Below the pieces are notes generated by a model. It saw only the letters and a program-made list of their open reading frames with translations. It was not told the DNA's origin and made no database searches. Of a stretch of DNA of 64,000 nucleotides, positions 1 to 9,038 are shown piece after piece. A program made the translations under genes and the position numbers. The stretch is from Flavobacteriales bacterium (lineage in GTDB: Bacteria > Bacteroidota > Bacteroidia > Flavobacteriales_F > PHOS-HE28), in contig JAGFIV010000095.1 of assembly GCA_024103275.1 (NCBI GenBank), forward strand, positions 1 to 64,000, written 5' to 3'. The first letter of the stretch is position 1. Every line of letters begins with the position of its first letter.

Positions 1-570
1 ACGGTTGTAGACCCGACGCCAACAAAGGCGGCGGCATCGGCGACTGCAGCGGCCTCGCCGACCCGGCGGGCCACAGCCGGGCCGTCGCCAACGCGGACGC
101 CGACAAGTACGCCAACGATGACTCCGACGCCAGGGGATGCGGAGCCAACACCAACACCGGCGCCGGCGGTTCTCGACAGTTCGGCGGATGCTCCGACCCC
201 GACGCCCGTGCCCGTAGAGCCGACCCCTACGGCGACGCCGGAGCCGGTGGTTTCTACGGGGCAGTATTGCGACACGATTTCGGCGACAGCGCCGCCGACC
301 ACAGTTGCGGGAACGCTCACGGTCGGCGGATTGCCGGCGCCCGCGGACACGACCGTATACCTGGCGTTCGATGGGGCTGCCGGGCCTGCGGCATACGTGG
401 TGGTTGACGGCGCAACGACGGGCTATTCCGCGGCGTTCAACACAGGCTCTGCCGGGTGCAGCAACCAGGTCGGCGCGTCCATCGGCATCATCGTGAACGG
501 CGTGTACTACGCGACCGGCTACACGATAGGCGGCGGCGACCCGTTCATCCGCTTCGACATCGCCCAGTAG
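1..570 (+). CDS. Thr/Pro-rich surface protein, 5'-partial
   Basis: The frame is open from the first base, so the true start lies outside the window and at least 189 residues are present. The first ~90 residues are low-complexity TP/PTPTP repeats with Ala, of the kind seen as cell-wall or surface linkers in Chloroflexota. The last ~100 residues form a compact Gly/Ala/Thr-rich domain with two Cys, ending in a beta-rich segment (GGGDPFIRFDIAQ). It looks secreted or surface-anchored, with the repeat as a stalk, but no function can be assigned. It converges on the amidase gene one base after its stop. The composition is unlike any Bacteroidota gene to the right. Confidence 0.65.
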   Translation, partial: TVVDPTPTKAAASATAAASPTRRATAGPSPTRTPTSTPTMTPTPGDAEPTPTPAPAVLDSSADAPTPTPVPVEPTPTATPEPVVSTGQYCDTISATAPPTTVAGTLTVGGLPAPADTTVYLAFDGAAGPAAYVVVDGATTGYSAAFNTGSAGCSNQVGASIGIIVNGVYYATGYTIGGGDPFIRFDIAQ

Positions 571-571
571 G

Positions 572-2017
572 TCAGCTGACCGGCGCACCTTTCGGGAGGG
601 CGTCCCATTCGAGGGCCCAGTTGGGGTGCCAGGGACGCTCGCGTTCGAATTCTGCCGCGAGCTGGAGGACGAGGTCGTCGCGATGACGCGGTCCGACGAT
701 TTGCATGCCGAAGGGCAGGCCTGTGGTGGTCATGCCGGCCCGGACGGTGGCCGCGGGGTGCCATGAGAGGTTGAAGGGGATGGTGAAGGAGCCGACGTTC
801 GACCACGGCTGCTTGCGGCCCTCGGTTTCCATCGGGTAGGGGCCCTCGGCGGCGAAGGCTTCGACGGGGACGGTTGGCGTGACGAGGAGGTCGGCGTCTT
901 CGAAGCGGGCGTCGATCCAGGCGGCGACCTCAGCGCGGCGTTCGGCGGCCTGCTGCCAGCGCTCGGGGGTCATGTCGTAGCCCTGGCGGATATTGTTGAC
1001 CATCCCGCGGGAGAAATCGGCTTCGTGGTTTTCGAGGAGGTGCCCGAGGCGGGCGGCGAAGAAGAAGCTGCCGGTAATGCCCCAGGTGGGACCGGCTTCG
1101 GGAGGACCACCTTCGACGGGGACGATGGTGTGACCAAGGGCGGCGAGCTGGCGCACGCAGTCTTCGACGCCGGCTGCGATGTCCGACTGGACTGCTGCGT
1201 AGCCGAGGTCTGGTGAGTAGGCGATGCGCAGGCGCCGTGGGAGGCCTTCGGCGACTCGTTCGGAATAGGAGTAGCCGGGATGGGGCAGGCTTTGCGGGTC
1301 GTGCGGCGAGGCGCCGGCGGTGATGTCCAGCAGCAGGGCGGCGTCGGCGACGGTCTTCGTGAGCGGGCCCCAGTTGGAGACGTCGGCGAACTCCCACGCG
1401 TCCGACGGGCCACGGGGCACGCGGCCGTAGGAGGGCTTGAGGCCGAAAGCACCGACGAAGGCGGCCGGGATCCGGATGGAGCCGCCGCCGTCGCTGGCAG
1501 TCACGAGGGGAAGCATGCAGCTGGCGAGAGCGGCGGCTGCGCCACCGCTTGAGCCGCCGGGTGTGCGTTCGAGGTTCCAGGGGTTTCGGGAGGCGCCGAA
1601 GACGCGGTTCTTTGTGAAGGCCGGCGCGGCGAATTCGGGGACATTGGTTTTGCCGACGACGATGGCGCCGGCGTCCCGGAGACGGGCGACCTGGACGGAG
1701 TCGTGTTGGGCGACGGCGTCCTGGAAGACGAGCGAGCCGTGGGTGGTGGGAAGCCCTTTCGCGTCCTCGATGTCCTTTACGCCGACGGGGATGCCTTCGA
1801 GGGCGCGCGGCGAGCCGTTTGCATAGCGGAGCTCGGCCATCTCGGCTTCGGCGAGGAGCGCTTCGCGTTCGCGGCGGTTGACGACGGCGTTGAGAGCCGG
1901 GTTGCATTCATCGATGCGGTCGAGGACGGACTGCATCAGTTCGAAGGCAGATGCTCGCCGCTGGCGGAGTGCGGCGAGCAGTTCGGTGAGGGTGAGCGTG
2001 AGCAGTTCGTGGGACAT
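572..2017 (-). CDS. Amidase signature family enzyme
   Basis: A 481-residue member of the amidase signature family, which hydrolyses carboxylic amides in the cytoplasm with a Ser-cisSer-Lys triad. Lys81 (GIPVGVKD), Ser156 (TPGGSSGG) and Ser180 (DGGGSIR) are all present. Full family length is about 450-500, so it looks complete and active. The open frame reaches 2041, but I chose the ATG at 2017 because GGAGG lies six bases upstream and the encoded MSHELL start fits the family. It follows uvrB on the same strand after 58 bp. The substrate is unknown. It could be annotated as GatA-like, but no gatB or gatC neighbour is seen. The use of a Shine-Dalgarno site contrasts with the genes beyond 4 kb. 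Confidence 0.9.
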   Translation of the reverse strand: MSHELLTLTLTELLAALRQRRASAFELMQSVLDRIDECNPALNAVVNRREREALLAEAEMAELRYANGSPRALEGIPVGVKDIEDAKGLPTTHGSLVFQDAVAQHDSVQVARLRDAGAIVVGKTNVPEFAAPAFTKNRVFGASRNPWNLERTPGGSSGGAAAALASCMLPLVTASDGGGSIRIPAAFVGAFGLKPSYGRVPRGPSDAWEFADVSNWGPLTKTVADAALLLDITAGASPHDPQSLPHPGYSYSERVAEGLPRRLRIAYSPDLGYAAVQSDIAAGVEDCVRQLAALGHTIVPVEGGPPEAGPTWGITGSFFFAARLGHLLENHEADFSRGMVNNIRQGYDMTPERWQQAAERRAEVAAWIDARFEDADLLVTPTVPVEAFAAEGPYPMETEGRKQPWSNVGSFTIPFNLSWHPAATVRAGMTTTGLPFGMQIVGPRHRDDLVLQLAAEFERERPWHPNWALEWDALPKGAPVS

Positions 2018-2075
2018 CGCAGCCTCCGGGGCGCGGCCCATTGTACTTCTGGATTACCTCCGGCGGCTGAGCCTT

Positions 2076-4160
2076 TTAGCGGCGGTAGCGGCGGGAGCGG
2101 TCGCGGCCGCCAGCCTGGCTCCGACCATAACGGACGGGTCCAGAGCGACCGGCGGCCTGGGCAAAGGCTTCGAGCTGCTCTTCGTCGCTGCCGGCGTACT
2201 GGCGGCGGAGCTCGACGATCTGGTCGCGCATGGCGGCGGCTTTTTCGAACTCGAGGTTCTTCGCCGCGGCCTTCATGGCAGATTCGAGGTCCTTGATCAT
2301 GCGTAAGGCGTCGGCTTTGGCGAGGTCTTGCGGGACGCCGTCGTAGGGCGCGGGCGCTTCGGCGGCCATGCGGACCTGGTCGGTGATGTCGCGGATGGCC
2401 TTGGCGATACCGCGAGCTTCAATTCCGTGGGACTCGTTGTACTCGGCCTGGATGGCGCGACGGCGGTAGGTTTCGTCGATGGCCTGCTGCATGCTGGCGG
2501 TGACCTTGTCGGCGTACATGATGACGCGGCCTTCGAGGTGGCGGGCGGCGCGACCGACGGTTTGGATGAGCGAGCGATTGGAGCGGAGGTAGCCTTCCTT
2601 GTCGGCGTCGAGGATGCAGACGAGCGAGACTTCGGGAAGGTCGAGACCTTCGCGGAGGAGGTTGATGCCGACAACGACGTCGTAGACGCCGAGCCGGAGG
2701 TCGCGCAGGATTTCGACGCGGTCGAGGGTTTGGACTTCGCTGTGGAGATAGTGGGTCTTGATGCCCATTTCGGTGAGGTAGTCGGCGAGGTCCTCGGCCA
2801 TCTTCTTGGTGAGGGTGGTGACGAGCACCCGCTGGCCTTTGTCAACGGTGAGCCGGATCTCGGCCATGAGGTCGTCGACCTGATTCTGGGTGGGGCGCAC
2901 CTCGATTTCGGGGTCGAGCAGGCCCGTGGGGCGGATGATCTGTTCGACGACCTGTGTGGAGCGCTTGAGCTCATAGTCGCCGGGGGTGGCGCTGACGTAG
3001 ATGGCCTGCCTGATGTGCTGGTCGAACTCTTCGAAGGTGAGGGGCCGGTTGTCGACGGCGCTGGGGAGTCGGAATCCGAATTCGACGAGGGTGTCTTTGC
3101 GGGCCCGGTCGCCGAAGTACTGTCCCTGGACCTGCGGCAGGGTGATGTGCGATTCATCGACCACCAGGAGCCAGTCGTCGGGGAAGTAGTCGAGGAGGCA
3201 CCAGGGGGTTGAGCCGGGCTCCCGCGCCTGGAGATGGCGCGAGTAATTTTCGACGCCGGCGCAGTAGCCGGTCTCACGAAGGGATTCGATGTCGTAGTGG
3301 GTGCGCTCTTCGAGGCGCGCGGCCTCGAGGATCTTTCCCTGGCTGCGGAACCATTCGAGGCGGCCGGCGAGCTCCTCTTCGATGCCTTTGATGGCCCCTT
3401 CGAGGCGGTCGGAAGTGGTGACGAAGTGCTTGGCGGGGTAGATGTCGACTTCGTCTCGTTCGCTGACGATTTCGCCGGTGAGGGGGTCGAGCTCGACGAT
3501 GCGCTCGACCTCGTCGCCCCAGAAGTCGATGCGGACGGCGAGTTCGTCGTAGCTGGGGAGGATGGTGAGCGAATCGCCGCGGAGGCGGAACTTGCCGCGC
3601 ACCATGTTCATGTCGTTGCGCTCGTACTGCATGCCGACCATGCGGCGGGTGGCTTCGGAGCGGGAGAATGTCTTGCCGCGTTCGAAGTGGAGGACGAACT
3701 CCTGGTACTGGGCGGGTTCGCCGAGGCCGTAGATGCAGCTGACGCTGGCGACGATGATGACGTCTCGCCGGGTGAAGAGAGAGCGGGTGGCGGCGTGGCG
3801 CAGCTTGTCGATCTCTTCGTTGATATCGGCGTCTTTGGCGATATAGGTATCGGTGCGAGGAATGTACGCCTCGGGCTGGTAGTAGTCGTAGTAGCTGACG
3901 AAGTACTCCACGCGGTCGTGCGGGAAGAAGTGCTTGAACTCGCCATAGAGCTGCGCCGCCAGCGTCTTGTTGTGGCTGAGCACCAGCGTGGGACGGTCCA
4001 GCCGGGCGATGACGTTGGCGATGGTGAAGGTCTTTCCCGATCCGGTGACGCCCAGCAGCGTCTGGAAGGGCATGCCGTCATTCACGCCATCCACCAACTG
4101 GCGGATGGCCTCGGGCTGGTCGCCGGTGGGCGCAAATTCCGAAATGAGGTCGAACGGCAT
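2076..4160 (-). CDS. uvrB: Excinuclease ABC subunit UvrB (apparently chimeric)
   Basis: UvrB, 694 residues: the damage-verifying helicase-like subunit of UvrABC nucleotide excision repair. Visible are Walker A (GVTGSGKT, residues 37-44), the beta-hairpin region [12 protein letters not shown] (about 90-101), DESHITLPQ, the motif VI region GRAARH, and a C-terminal UVR domain around 640-675 that contacts UvrC. The reading frame is intact. Residues 1 to ~84 ([10 protein letters not shown]) read like Bacteroidota UvrB and are preceded by a TATTTTTG promoter box four bases before ATG. From about residue 102 on ([24 protein letters not shown], the C-terminal Arg/Gly tail) it reads like Chloroflexota UvrB. 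The switch lies in the near-invariant stretch between 3858 and 3911. Confidence 0.95.
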   Translation of the reverse strand: MPFDLISEFAPTGDQPEAIRQLVDGVNDGMPFQTLLGVTGSGKTFTIANVIARLDRPTLVLSHNKTLAAQLYGEFKHFFPHDRVEYFVSYYDYYQPEAYIPRTDTYIAKDADINEEIDKLRHAATRSLFTRRDVIIVASVSCIYGLGEPAQYQEFVLHFERGKTFSRSEATRRMVGMQYERNDMNMVRGKFRLRGDSLTILPSYDELAVRIDFWGDEVERIVELDPLTGEIVSERDEVDIYPAKHFVTTSDRLEGAIKGIEEELAGRLEWFRSQGKILEAARLEERTHYDIESLRETGYCAGVENYSRHLQAREPGSTPWCLLDYFPDDWLLVVDESHITLPQVQGQYFGDRARKDTLVEFGFRLPSAVDNRPLTFEEFDQHIRQAIYVSATPGDYELKRSTQVVEQIIRPTGLLDPEIEVRPTQNQVDDLMAEIRLTVDKGQRVLVTTLTKKMAEDLADYLTEMGIKTHYLHSEVQTLDRVEILRDLRLGVYDVVVGINLLREGLDLPEVSLVCILDADKEGYLRSNRSLIQTVGRAARHLEGRVIMYADKVTASMQQAIDETYRRRAIQAEYNESHGIEARGIAKAIRDITDQVRMAAEAPAPYDGVPQDLAKADALRMIKDLESAMKAAAKNLEFEKAAAMRDQIVELRRQYAGSDEEQLEAFAQAAGRSGPVRYGRSQAGGRDRSRRYRR

Positions 4161-4164
4161 GGTG

Positions 4165-4172
4165 CAAAAATA
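4165..4172 (-). promoter_or_regulatory. -7 box TATTTTTG before uvrB
   Basis: Perfect Bacteroidota TAnnTTTG box ending four bases before the uvrB ATG. This predicts a leaderless or nearly leaderless transcript and marks the 5' end of uvrB as Bacteroidota DNA. Confidence 0.6.
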
Positions 4173-4200
4173 CCGCGCCGTGCGGGGCCCTGCCGCAGGC

Positions 4201-5442
4201 TCAGGGGTCCGCCCGCTTCATCTCGGTCCAGTTCCGGTCCTGGAAAATCGCTGCTGGATCAAAGCCGGGCTTATTGCTCAGGATATAGGTGGTGCCGTCG
4301 CCGCGGCTCCACGCCTGGTCGTAGCCGGCGCTCATCTCCACGGCGGTGCCGGAAGCGTCCTTCCAGGTCTCCACCTCGCGGATGGTCTGCACGAATGCCT
4401 TGTGCTGGCGGTCCTGCGAGGCCTGCTGCCGTTCCCAGGAGCGCATCTGTGCATCCATCGCATCCATGCGCTGCTCGTGGCGCGCGGTGTTGGCCTGGCC
4501 CTGGGCCCGGATATCGGCCATGCGCCGGTTGTGCGCGGCGGTGTTGGCGCGGGTCTGCGCATCGATGGCGGCGATCCGTTCGCGGTGGAGGATGTCCTGC
4601 CGGTTGCGCATCTGTTCCATGTACTGCTCCACGGCCTGCTTCCACGCGGGATTGGTGCGGTAGCTGCCTTGGATGGTGGCCAGCACCTGCTCCGCCTCGG
4701 CCTTGCGGCCGGCGGGGAAGCGGATGTAGCTGCGCATGGCCGCCACGCTGGTGGACAGTTGCTGGAAGCCGCCGGTGTATATGTCCTGCATGGTGATGAA
4801 GATGTTCATCACGGACACCAAGGCGATGCCCTGATCGCCATTGGGCCATTGCAGCGTGCCGTTCACCGCGCTGTTGCGCACCTCGGCCTGTCCGCCGTAC
4901 TGCATGATGGCATTGCGGGTGCGTTGGCTTTGGGCGTCCAGCTCGGCGCGTGCCGCGGCATTGTCCTGCACCGTGGTGACGGAGGCCCCGTCCATCTCCC
5001 CGGCCAGCACCTGGCGCAGATACCGCTCCGCCTCCATCGGTTCCCCGAAGGCGCAACCGCCCTGCTGGGCCTGCATCATCATGCTTTGTTGCATCATGGG
5101 GTCGGAGGCACCACCCCAGGTGCGCAGGGGCAGTGCCACGAAACGGATGGCGCCGTCCGGCGAGGAGGCGCTCCATGGAGCCGTCACCAGCTCGCCCCGG
5201 CATTGTTGCAAGCTCCCCCAGCGGATGCCGCCCTCATGCTTCCAATCCCGGGGCAGCAGCACGCTGAACGCCTCGGCCGGCTCCTGGAAGCCGTCATTGT
5301 CCATGAAACGCACGCGCTGCATCACGGTGTAGTCCCGGCCTTCCACGTATGCTCCGCCACTGGCGGAGGACTGTCCGCCGCTCTCCGAGCATTGGCAGAG
5401 CACCAAGGCAAGAAAAAGGCTGAGGGTGATGTGCCGGCGCAT
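4201..5442 (-). CDS. Lipoprotein with Gln/Arg-rich helical middle, unknown function
   Basis: A 413-residue protein I do not recognise. The open frame extends to 5571, but the ATG at 5442 gives a clear lipoprotein signal ([21 protein letters not shown], lipobox cysteine near residue 18), so that start is preferred. Residues ~30-150 look globular. Residues ~240-360 are rich in Gln, Arg, Ala and Met ([20 protein letters not shown], then similar heptad-like blocks), suggesting a long helix or coiled coil. The last ~60 residues form a compact domain with [13 protein letters not shown]. It probably sits on the periplasmic face of a membrane. It stands alone between uvrB and a divergent small membrane gene. 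Confidence 0.75.
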   Translation of the reverse strand: MRRHITLSLFLALVLCQCSESGGQSSASGGAYVEGRDYTVMQRVRFMDNDGFQEPAEAFSVLLPRDWKHEGGIRWGSLQQCRGELVTAPWSASSPDGAIRFVALPLRTWGGASDPMMQQSMMMQAQQGGCAFGEPMEAERYLRQVLAGEMDGASVTTVQDNAAARAELDAQSQRTRNAIMQYGGQAEVRNSAVNGTLQWPNGDQGIALVSVMNIFITMQDIYTGGFQQLSTSVAAMRSYIRFPAGRKAEAEQVLATIQGSYRTNPAWKQAVEQYMEQMRNRQDILHRERIAAIDAQTRANTAAHNRRMADIRAQGQANTARHEQRMDAMDAQMRSWERQQASQDRQHKAFVQTIREVETWKDASGTAVEMSAGYDQAWSRGDGTTYILSNKPGFDPAAIFQDRNWTEMKRADP

Positions 5443-5560
5443 GACTCTGGGGTTTTGTGCGAAGTTCCATCCGGATACCCGCCTGCCCAAGAAGCAGCCA
5501 TCCCATTTTCGGGGGAGTCCGCACTTTTCACATCTTCGCGGTCGCCAAGTGCGCCCCGCC

Positions 5561-5722
5561 ATGTTCCTCAAGCGGATCCTCTACTACCTCAACCCGGCCA
5601 CGCTGTTCACCCCGTCGGACGGCGACAGGAAGATGCGCTTCATGAACGGCGTGAACCGGTTCAGCATCTTCGTCTTCCTCATCTGCCTGGTGGTGATGAT
5701 CGTGCGGGCGTTGAGGCACTGA
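5561..5722 (+). CDS. Small membrane protein, 53 aa
   Basis: A short protein starting MFLKRILYYLNPATLF, with one hydrophobic segment near the C-terminus (FSIFVFLICLVVMIV) and a short basic tail. The start at 5561 is preferred to an upstream in-frame ATG because the upstream extension is Arg/His-rich shadow-like sequence. The layout (amphipathic N-terminus, NRFSIF motif, single C-terminal TM) recalls small conserved Bacteroidota inner-membrane proteins of DUF6728 type, but that recollection is unverified. No function can be given. It ends six bases from the convergent NlpE-like gene. Confidence 0.55.
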   Translation: MFLKRILYYLNPATLFTPSDGDRKMRFMNGVNRFSIFVFLICLVVMIVRALRH

Positions 5723-5727
5723 GCCCG

Positions 5728-6435
5728 TTACCGGCACGCCTGCAGGTCCAGCACGCCTTCCAGCCGATCGATGTGCAGGTAGTCCTCCGTCCCCGATCCC
5801 TCCATCGCCGGTCCCTCGCGCATGGAGGCCGTCACCTGCACGTACAACGGCTGCGGTGGCTCCTTCACCTGTTTGGCGTATGTCTTCTCCATCTCCGGCC
5901 CCGCCCCGGGGCTGCCGGCGGGGTCCATGGCCACGGGCAGCGCAAAGCCCGCCCCGCATGGCGTGAAGCTGTGTGAATCGGCGAAGTAGACGTACCCGCC
6001 CGTGAGGTGCATGGGTAGCGGATCGATGTGCGCCACTTTCCGGATGGTGTAGTTCAGCGGGCTGTCAATGGGCTTCCCGTCGGCATCCAGGCGATGAAGC
6101 CCGTCGCTTTCCATCCGCCATTCCATGGGTTTGTGGAAGGTGGCCAAGGTGACCACATCGCCTTTCACGCTCCATTTGCCGATGGTGCCGTACGGAATGG
6201 AATCCCGCTCCAGATAGCGTTCTCGGAGCACGTAGGTGCTGTCCGCCCGAAGGTCCAATTGGGTGAGGATGCCCGGGCAATCGGCGCAGGGCAGGGTATC
6301 GGCATACAGGCCGGTCCATTCCACCACGGGCACCACGGGTGCCAGTGCGGGGGCCGGCGTCGGCTCCTGTTCTTGGTTGCCTTGGCAGGATGCAAGGATC
6401 ACGAGGCATGCGGGGATGAAGCGGACCGGTTTCAT
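5728..6435 (-). CDS. NlpE-like lipoprotein
   Basis: A 235-residue lipoprotein (lipobox LASC, Cys17) with an N-terminal NlpE domain: WTGLYADTLPCADCPGI, carrying the CxxC pair at about residues 50-53, followed by LDLRADSTYVLRERYL and a beta-strand-rich core. In enterobacteria NlpE is an outer-membrane lipoprotein that signals surface and copper stress to Cpx. Bacteroidota homologues have no proven role. The C-terminal ~90 residues are an extra domain. The CxxC could bind a metal or form a disulfide. It is divergent from wbqC. Confidence 0.8.
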   Translation of the reverse strand: MKPVRFIPACLVILASCQGNQEQEPTPAPALAPVVPVVEWTGLYADTLPCADCPGILTQLDLRADSTYVLRERYLERDSIPYGTIGKWSVKGDVVTLATFHKPMEWRMESDGLHRLDADGKPIDSPLNYTIRKVAHIDPLPMHLTGGYVYFADSHSFTPCGAGFALPVAMDPAGSPGAGPEMEKTYAKQVKEPPQPLYVQVTASMREGPAMEGSGTEDYLHIDRLEGVLDLQACR

Positions 6436-6494
6436 TGGCCGTGTTTTTCAATTCGTGGTGCAAAGCAACAAGAACGGGGCGACCTTTGTTCCGC

Positions 6495-7130
6495 ATGCCC
6501 GGCACTCCCCTGTTTTCCGCGTTCTACTTCGGGAGCGTGGAACACTACGCGTTGATCGCCCGCCATCCGCGGATCATCATCGACACCGGTGAGCACTACC
6601 TGCGGCAGAGCTACCGCACGCGCACCGGCATCCTCGGGGCCAACGGCATGCAGCAGTTGCAGGTCCACATCGCCCGGCAGGGCGGGCAGAAGATGCCCAT
6701 GCACGGCGTGGGCCTTTCCTACGATGAGCCGTGGCATGCGCGTCACCTGCACGCCATCCGGAGTGCCTACGGCAAAACGCCTTGGTTCATCCATTTCATC
6801 GGGGACATCGAGGCCGTGCTGCGCCGCCGCCATGACCGCCTGGTGGACCTCGACCTGGCCACCCTGCACATGGCCTTGGGATGGCTGGGCATGAAGACCG
6901 GGGTGGAGGTCCGGGAGCGCTACGTGGAACAGGAGGAAGTGGCGGCCCTTGACCTGTTGGACCTGCGCACGGCGTTGCACCCGAAGAAGGCGCTGCCGCC
7001 CGCCATGCCTGCCGTGGCCCCTTACACCCAGGTCTTCGCGGACCGCCACGGCTTCCATGGCCGCCTCAGCATCATCGACCTGGTGATGAACTGCGGCCCC
7101 GAGGCCTGCCGGGTGCTGGCCCGCTGCTAG
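6495..7130 (+). CDS. WbqC-like family protein
   Basis: A 211-residue WbqC-like protein. Recognisable pieces are FYFGSVEHYALIARHP near the N-terminus, then GEHYLRQSYRTRTGILGANGMQ and a Trp/His-rich helical part. The family is common in Bacteroidota and sits in polysaccharide gene clusters, but its reaction is unknown. The frame opens at 6435. The ATG at 6495 is preferred because it starts the family motif and lies six bases after a GACCTTTG -7-like box. Its TAG stop overlaps the convergent sulfatase stop inside a CTAG palindrome. Confidence 0.85.
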   Translation: MPGTPLFSAFYFGSVEHYALIARHPRIIIDTGEHYLRQSYRTRTGILGANGMQQLQVHIARQGGQKMPMHGVGLSYDEPWHARHLHAIRSAYGKTPWFIHFIGDIEAVLRRRHDRLVDLDLATLHMALGWLGMKTGVEVRERYVEQEEVAALDLLDLRTALHPKKALPPAMPAVAPYTQVFADRHGFHGRLSIIDLVMNCGPEACRVLARC

Positions 7131-9004
7131 GGCAGGGCCAGTTCGTTGTCGTGCATGGCCTGGCCGAACCGTTGGATCACGGCCTCCATCCGCAGCTGCA
7201 TGGTATCCGCCGTGGCCGGTTCCGTGCGCAGCAGGTCCGTGGTGAACAACGTATCCGTCCCGTAGGCAAACAGGCCCACCGGTTTTTCCCCGTTGAAGAA
7301 GAGCAGGCGGTCCCCCTGGATCATCTGGTACTGCCCGTTCGCGTACTGGATGGCATAGGGGATGCGGTCGTTCTTGAACAGGCTTCGCCCGAAGGTGTTG
7401 ATGTCGCCTTCAAATCCCACGAGGTCGAGGATGCTGGGGATGATGTCCAGCTGCTGCGCCACCGAGGCATCGCGCCCCTTCAGGCTGCCGTCGCCCCGGA
7501 AGAACATGATGGGGACGGCGAAACGACCGGCGGGATTGGTGAACCAAGGTGGGTGGATGTTCCACGGATAGGTGTGGTCCGCGGTGATGACAAACAAGGT
7601 ATTGGCGTACCAATCGCTCTTGCGGGCCCGCCCGAAAAAGTTGCGGAGGGCCATGTCCACATAGCCGAGTGATTCATGGATCTCCTGGTCGCCCTTGGGG
7701 AAATGGCCTTTCCACCGCGCTGGAACGGGGAACGGGTCGTGGCTGGACAGGGTGAAGACCGCGGCGCCGAACGGTTTTTTCTCCCGGTCCAGGCGGTCGG
7801 CCATGAACTGGAGCCACTCTTCGTCGTAGATGCCCCAGTGGCCATCGTACCCGGCCTTGTCCGGGTATTGGTCCTTGCCATAATAGGTGTCGAACCCGGC
7901 GGTCCTGGTAAAGGAGTCGAACTTGTATTCGCCATTGAACCCGCCATGGAAGAAGGAGGTGGAATAGCCCATTTGCTTCAGCCTCTTCCCCAGCCCTTCC
8001 ACGCGGTTGTCGGCATAGGCCGTGTTCATGAAGGCATCGTCCATCAGCGAGGGGATGCCGCCCAGGACGGCGCAGATGCCCTTGTTGCTGCGCTCGGCGT
8101 TGGCGAACGCATTGGTGAACACGGCCGACTCCCCGGCAAGCGAATCCAGGAAGGGCATGTAGGCCGTTTCACCGCTGATGGCGCTGACATATTCCCGGCC
8201 CAGGCTTTCCACGATGATGACCACCACATTGTCGGGCCGGTCGCCGGCATCGTGCCGGATGGTGTAGCGCAAGGGCATGCGGCGGTCGAGCTCCTGCCGG
8301 CTGAAGTAGGCATGCTGCGCCAGCTCGGGTTTCGCCAAGGAATAGACAAACGTGAACGCGGAGTTGGTCACCAACGGGGAATAGGGCACGTCCACATGGT
8401 CGGCGGCACTCGCGGGCGACAGGGCTTGGTATTGCCATCCTCCCCTTCCCGCCACGAAGAGAATCCCGAGGCCCGCCAGGGCGGCCGCCGTCTCCGGGGC
8501 CCAGCGCATGCGATCTTGCCGTCGCCGCAGGCGTGGGTAGGCTTTCCACATCACCACGAGGGCCACCGCAAAGACGGCGGCCACCCACGTGTGATCGGCG
8601 AGGAACGACGGCAGGTTGCGGATCCCCGGCCCCAGCTGGCCGAGCAGGTCGCGCCCCACGCGCTTCAGGTTGAAGCCGAAGAAAGCCAGGTCGATGGTGC
8701 AGACCAGGAACAGCAGGCCGTTGGCCACCATGAACCAGCTGAACAGCAGGCGCTGGGCCAGCCGCGTGTTGCGCCACGGCAGGGGCAGCAGGTGGAGCAG
8801 GATGAAGGGGATGTTCCACCACGTGATCGTCGCCAGGTCGAAACGGAACCCTTGGAGCAGCACCTGCAGGCCCTGGCCCGGGGGTAGCGCCGGGAACAGG
8901 TGCCGGTAGACGAGGAAAAAGAGCAAGCGCAGTGCGGTGAGCAGGCCCAACAGCAGGCCCAGGCGCAGGGCCAGCAACCGCAGGTGGACGAACCTTCCCG
9001 GCAT
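7127..9004 (-). CDS. LTA synthase-type membrane sulfatase/phosphotransferase
   Basis: A 625-residue protein with about five N-terminal transmembrane helices (residues ~8-185) and a periplasmic alkaline-phosphatase-fold domain. Active-site features are VVVIIVESLG (metal-binding Glu), ERSNKGICAVLGG where the nucleophile Ser/Thr sits, FHGGF and ITADHTYP (metal-binding Asp-His). The family transfers phosphoglycerol or phosphoethanolamine to lipids or glycans. In Gram-negative Bacteroidota the substrate is unknown and lipoteichoic acid is unlikely. It is the last gene of a probable three-gene run after the two M16 peptidase genes, 34 bp downstream of them. Confidence 0.88.
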   Translation of the reverse strand: MPGRFVHLRLLALRLGLLLGLLTALRLLFFLVYRHLFPALPPGQGLQVLLQGFRFDLATITWWNIPFILLHLLPLPWRNTRLAQRLLFSWFMVANGLLFLVCTIDLAFFGFNLKRVGRDLLGQLGPGIRNLPSFLADHTWVAAVFAVALVVMWKAYPRLRRRQDRMRWAPETAAALAGLGILFVAGRGGWQYQALSPASAADHVDVPYSPLVTNSAFTFVYSLAKPELAQHAYFSRQELDRRMPLRYTIRHDAGDRPDNVVVIIVESLGREYVSAISGETAYMPFLDSLAGESAVFTNAFANAERSNKGICAVLGGIPSLMDDAFMNTAYADNRVEGLGKRLKQMGYSTSFFHGGFNGEYKFDSFTRTAGFDTYYGKDQYPDKAGYDGHWGIYDEEWLQFMADRLDREKKPFGAAVFTLSSHDPFPVPARWKGHFPKGDQEIHESLGYVDMALRNFFGRARKSDWYANTLFVITADHTYPWNIHPPWFTNPAGRFAVPIMFFRGDGSLKGRDASVAQQLDIIPSILDLVGFEGDINTFGRSLFKNDRIPYAIQYANGQYQMIQGDRLLFFNGEKPVGLFAYGTDTLFTTDLLRTEPATADTMQLRMEAVIQRFGQAMHDNELALP

Positions 9005-9038
9005 GGCTCACACCGGGCGGCGGCCCGGCGGGCAAGGC

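Noticed and set aside
1-3857. Horizontal transfer of Chloroflexota genes into a Bacteroidota chromosome
   Set aside because: Possible, but it would require a crossover inside uvrB at its most conserved block; assembly chimerism explains the same facts more simply.
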